A stretch of DNA of 64,000 nt from Nemopilema nomurai. Lineage: Eukaryota; Cnidaria; Scyphozoa; Rhizostomeae; Rhizostomatidae. A model generated the notes under the pieces. That model saw only the letters and a list, made by a program, of their open reading frames with translations. It did not search any database and was not told where the DNA came from. Made by a program: the position numbers and the translations under genes. Every line of letters starts with the position of its first letter. The first letter of the stretch is position 1. Positions 61,055-64,000 of this stretch are shown here, one piece after another. The stretch lies in NCBI GenBank assembly GCA_003864495.1, contig ML133498.1, forward strand, positions 333,418-397,417, read 5' to 3'.

Positions 61055-62974
61055 AGCACTAGCCTCGTTTTCGTCCTAGCTTCGTTTAAATACTATCCTC
61101 GTTTTGGTGCAAAAAGCCCTAGCCTTGTTTTCGTTTAAGCCTCGTTTTCGTCCTAGTCTCATTTCCATGCTAGCCTCAATTTGGTGCTTGAAGCTCTAAC
61201 CTTTTTTTTCGTTTTTGCTCCGTTTTGGCATAGTCTCGTTTCCATGCTAGCCCCAATTTGTTGCTAAAAGCCCTGGCCTCAATTTCGTCCTTGCCTCGTT
61301 TTCGTCCTAGCCTCGTTTCCATGCTAGCCTCGTCTTGGTGCTAGAGCCCTAGCCTCGTTTTCGTCCTAGCTTCGTTTCAATTCTATCTTCGTTTTGGTGC
61401 TAAAAAAAACAGCCTCGTTTTCATTTTAACCTCGTATTTGTCCTAGCCTCGTTTCCATGCTAGCCTCGACTTGGTGCTTAAAACCCACCCTCGTTTTCGT
61501 TTCTGCTCCGTTTTTGTCATAGTCTCGTTTCCATGCTAGCCTCAATTTGTTGCTAAAAGCCCTAGCCTCAATTTCGTTTTAGCCTCGATTTCGTCCTTGC
61601 CTCGTTTCCATGCTAGTTTCGTTTAGTTTCTAAAAGCTCTAGCCTCGTTTTTGTCCTAGCCTCGTTTCCATGCTAGCCTCTTTTTGGTTAAAAAGCCCTA
61701 GCCTCGTTTTCCTCTTAGCCTTGTTTCCATGCTAGCCTCGTTTTGGTGCTGAACCCCTAGCCTCCTTTTCGTCCTAGCCTCGTTTCCATGCAAGCCTCGT
61801 TTTGGTTCTAAAGCCCTAGCCTCGTTTTCCTCCTACCCTCGTTTTGGTGCTAGATCCCTTTCCTCGTTTTCCTCCTAGCCTTGTTTCCATGCTAGCCTCC
61901 TTTTCGTCCTTGTTCGTTTTTATCCTAGCCTTGTTTCCATGCTAGCCTAGTTTTCGTCCCTGCCTCGTTTTCGTCCTAGCCTCGTTTCCATGCTAACCTC
62001 GTTTTGGTGCTAGAGCACTAGCCTCGTTTTCGTCCTAGCTTCGTTTAAATACTATCCTCGTTTTGGTGCAAAAAGCCCTAGCCTTGTTTTCGTTTAAGCC
62101 TCGTTTTCGTCCTAGTCTCATTTCCATGCTAGCCTCAATTTGGTGCTTGAAGCTCTAACCTTTTTTTCGTTTTTGCTCCGTTTTGGCATAGTCTCGTTTC
62201 CATGCTAGCCTCAATTTGTTGCTAAAAGCCCTGGCCTCAATTTCGTCCTTGCCTCGTTTTCGTCCTAGCCTCGTTTCCATGCTAGCCTCGTCTTGGTGCT
62301 AGAGCCCTAGCCTCGTTTTCGTCCTAGCTTCGTTTCAATTCTATCTTCGTTTTGGTGCTAAAAAAAACAGCCTCGTTTTCATTTTAACCTCGTATTTGTC
62401 CTAGCCTCGTTTCCATGCTAGCCTCGACTTGGTGCTTAAAACCCACCCTCGTTTTCGTTTCTGCTCCGTTTTTATCATAGTCTCGTTTTCCATGCTAGCC
62501 TCAATTTGTTGCTAAAAGCCCTAGCCTCAATTTCGTTTTAGCCTCGATTTCGTCCTTGCCTCGTTTCCATGCTAGTTTCGTTTAGTTTCTAAAAGCTCTA
62601 GCCTCGTTTTTGTCCTAGCCTCGTTTCCATGCTAGCCTCTTTTTGGTTAAAAAGCCCTAGCCTCGTTTTCCTCTTAGCCTTGTTTTCATGCTAGCCTTGT
62701 TTTGATGCTTAAAGCCCTAGCCTCATTTTTGTCCTAATCTCGTTTCCATGCAAGCCTCGTTTTGGTTCTAAAGCCCTAGCCTCGTTTTCCTCCTACCCTC
62801 GTTTTGGTGCTAGATCCCTTTCCTCGTTTTCCTCCTAGCCTTGTTTCCATGCTAGCCTCCTTTTCGTCCTTGTCTCGTTTTTATCCTAGCCTTGTTTCCA
62901 TGCTAGCCTAGTTTTCGTCCCTGCCTCGTTTTCGTCCTAGCCTCGTTTCCATGCTAACCTCGTTTTGGTGCTAG
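61055..62974 (+). repeat. Tandem pair of ~960-bp units
   Basis: AGCACTAGCC at 61055, 62014 and 62975 gives spacings of 959 and 961. Both units carry the CTAAAAAAAACAGCC variant linker. Within unit two the order is slightly altered near 62740. Confidence 0.8.
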
Positions 62975-64000
62975 AGCACTAGCCTCATTTTCGTCCTAAC
63001 CTTGTTTCCATGCTAGCCTTTTTTTGGTGCTGAACGCCCTAGCCTCGTTTTTGTCCTAGCCTCGTTTCCATGCTAGCCTCGTTTTGGTTCTAAAGCCCTA
63101 GCCTCGTTTTCCTCCTAGCCTTGTTTCCATGCTAGCCTCGTTTTCGTCCTTGCCTCGTTTTCGTCCTAGCCTCGTTACCATGCTAGCCTCGTTTTGGTGC
63201 TAAAAGAAACAGCCTCATTTTCGTTTAAACCTCGTATTAGTCCTAGCCTCGTTTCCAAAATAGCCTCGACTTGGTCCTTAAAACCCACTCTCGTTTTCGT
63301 TATAGCCTCGTTTTGTCCTAGCATCGTTTCCATGCTAGCCTCGTTTTGGTTTTAAACCCCTAGCCTCGTTTTCCTCTTAGCCTTGTTTCCATGCTAGCCT
63401 CGTTTTGATGCTTAAAGCCCTAGCCTCATTTTTGTCCTAACCTCGTTTTCATGCTAGCCTCGTTTTGGTGCTGAACGCCCTAGCCTCGTTTTCGTCCTAG
63501 CCTCGTTTCCATGCTAGCCTCGTTTTGGTTCTAAAGCCCTAGCCTCGTATTCCTCCTAGCCTTGTTTCCATGCTAGCCTCGTTTTTGTCCTTGCCTCTTT
63601 TTCGTCCTAGCCTCGTTTCCATGCTAGCCTCGATTTGGTGCTAAAAGAAACAGCCTCCTTTTCGTTTTAACCTCGTATTTGTCCTAGCCTCGTTTCCATG
63701 CTAGCCTCGACTTGGTGCTGAAAACCCACTCTCGTTTTCGTTGTAGCCTCGTTTTGTCCTAGCCTCGTTTCCATGCTAGCCTTGTTTTGATGCTTGAAGC
63801 TCTAGCCTCATTTTCGTCCTAACCTCGTTTCCATGCTAGCCTTGCTTTGGTGCTGAATGCCCTAGCCTCGTTTTCGTCCTAGACTCGTTTCCATGCTAGC
63901 CTCGTTTTGGTGCCAGCCTCGTTTTGATGCTTAAAACCCTAGCCTCATTTTCGTCCTAACCTCGTTTTCATGCTATCTTTGTTTTGGTGCTGAAAGCTCT
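62975..64000 (+). repeat. Satellite segment matching 50.9-51.9 kb, cut by the window end
   Basis: From about 62985 the text follows 50904 onward with a shift near 12,081. It ends mid-monomer at 64000, so the array continues beyond the window. Confidence 0.8.

Larger units (their letters stand above)
12309..64000 (+). repeat. Satellite array, right arm (same 60-bp family)
   Basis: The same module-based satellite resumes after the transposon and runs past the end of the window, with no further insertion, inversion or gene that I can see in almost 52 kb. Short open frames within it (for example 47992-48225 on plus, 22026-22214 on minus) are read-through of the repeat. The arm is subdivided in later entries by higher-order repeat copies. 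Confidence 0.97.

Noticed and set aside
1..64000. CRISPR array, suggested by regular short repeats.
   Set aside because: There are no unique spacers: the whole period is repeated and varies gradually, with no cas genes or leader. It is a satellite.
1..64000. CENP-B box in the monomer (TTCG followed by a second CG about ten bases on).
   Set aside because: The core requires CGGG at its end and the array reads CTCG, so the match fails in the essential half.
1..64000. Telomeric repeat (CCTAG/CTAA text resembling TTAGG or TTAGGG complements).
   Set aside because: The CTAG and CTAA tetramers occur every 17 bp inside a longer module, not as a 5-7-bp tandem repeat.

Overview
This window is almost entirely satellite DNA from a eukaryotic genome, most likely an animal. 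About 62.2 of the 64 kb is one head-to-tail array that runs off both ends. It is interrupted once, at 10515-12308, by a 1.8-kb decayed piggyBac-superfamily DNA transposon. I see no intact protein-coding gene, rRNA, tRNA or CRISPR locus. The animal assignment rests on the array architecture, the CpG-decay pattern and the piggyBac relative. I do not recognise the satellite family and cannot name the species.

Basic unit. The array is built from 17-bp modules sharing the core CTAGCCTCGTTT followed by a 5-bp suffix. Three module types alternate: suffix TCGTC, suffix CCATG and suffix TGGTG. They are followed by a 9-bp linker, CTAAAAGCC in its commonest reading, giving a monomer of about 60 bp. I estimate about a thousand monomers, all in the same orientation. 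The consensus has a stop codon in all six frames, and short open frames in the array are satellite read-through. On the plus strand the consensus is rich in T (21) and C (19) and poor in A (8 of 60).

Hierarchy. Monomers are organised into nested higher-order repeats (HORs). Positions 1-15372 hold a partial lead-in and two copies of a ~6.9-kb HOR (908-7791 and 7792-15372, the second enlarged by the transposon). Positions 14772-16803 are two copies of a ~1016-bp unit. Positions 19172-44724 are two complete copies and one broken copy of a ~9.9-kb HOR. Each complete copy contains the same internal ~1.9-kb tandem duplication. From 44.7 kb to the end the array is a mosaic of 0.37, 0.96, 1.1-1.2 and 1.56-kb repeats made from pieces of the same HORs.

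Transposon. It has perfect 17-bp terminal inverted repeats starting CCCTTTCAGG and a 4-bp target duplication CTAA, where piggyBac canonically uses TTAA. On the minus strand lies a transposase pseudogene with recognisable piggyBac segments: an acidic N-terminus, the N-terminal part of the transposase domain and the C-terminal cysteine-rich domain. It carries frameshifts and stops and lacks most of the catalytic core. Three copies of a GGGCCATATGGCCC palindrome sit near the ends and inside.

The window has no pathway or operon logic. Its interest lies in how the array evolved (nested amplification, methylation-type decay, recombination junctions) and in the single transposon insertion. All repeat boundaries were placed by eye and are good to tens of bases unless stated.
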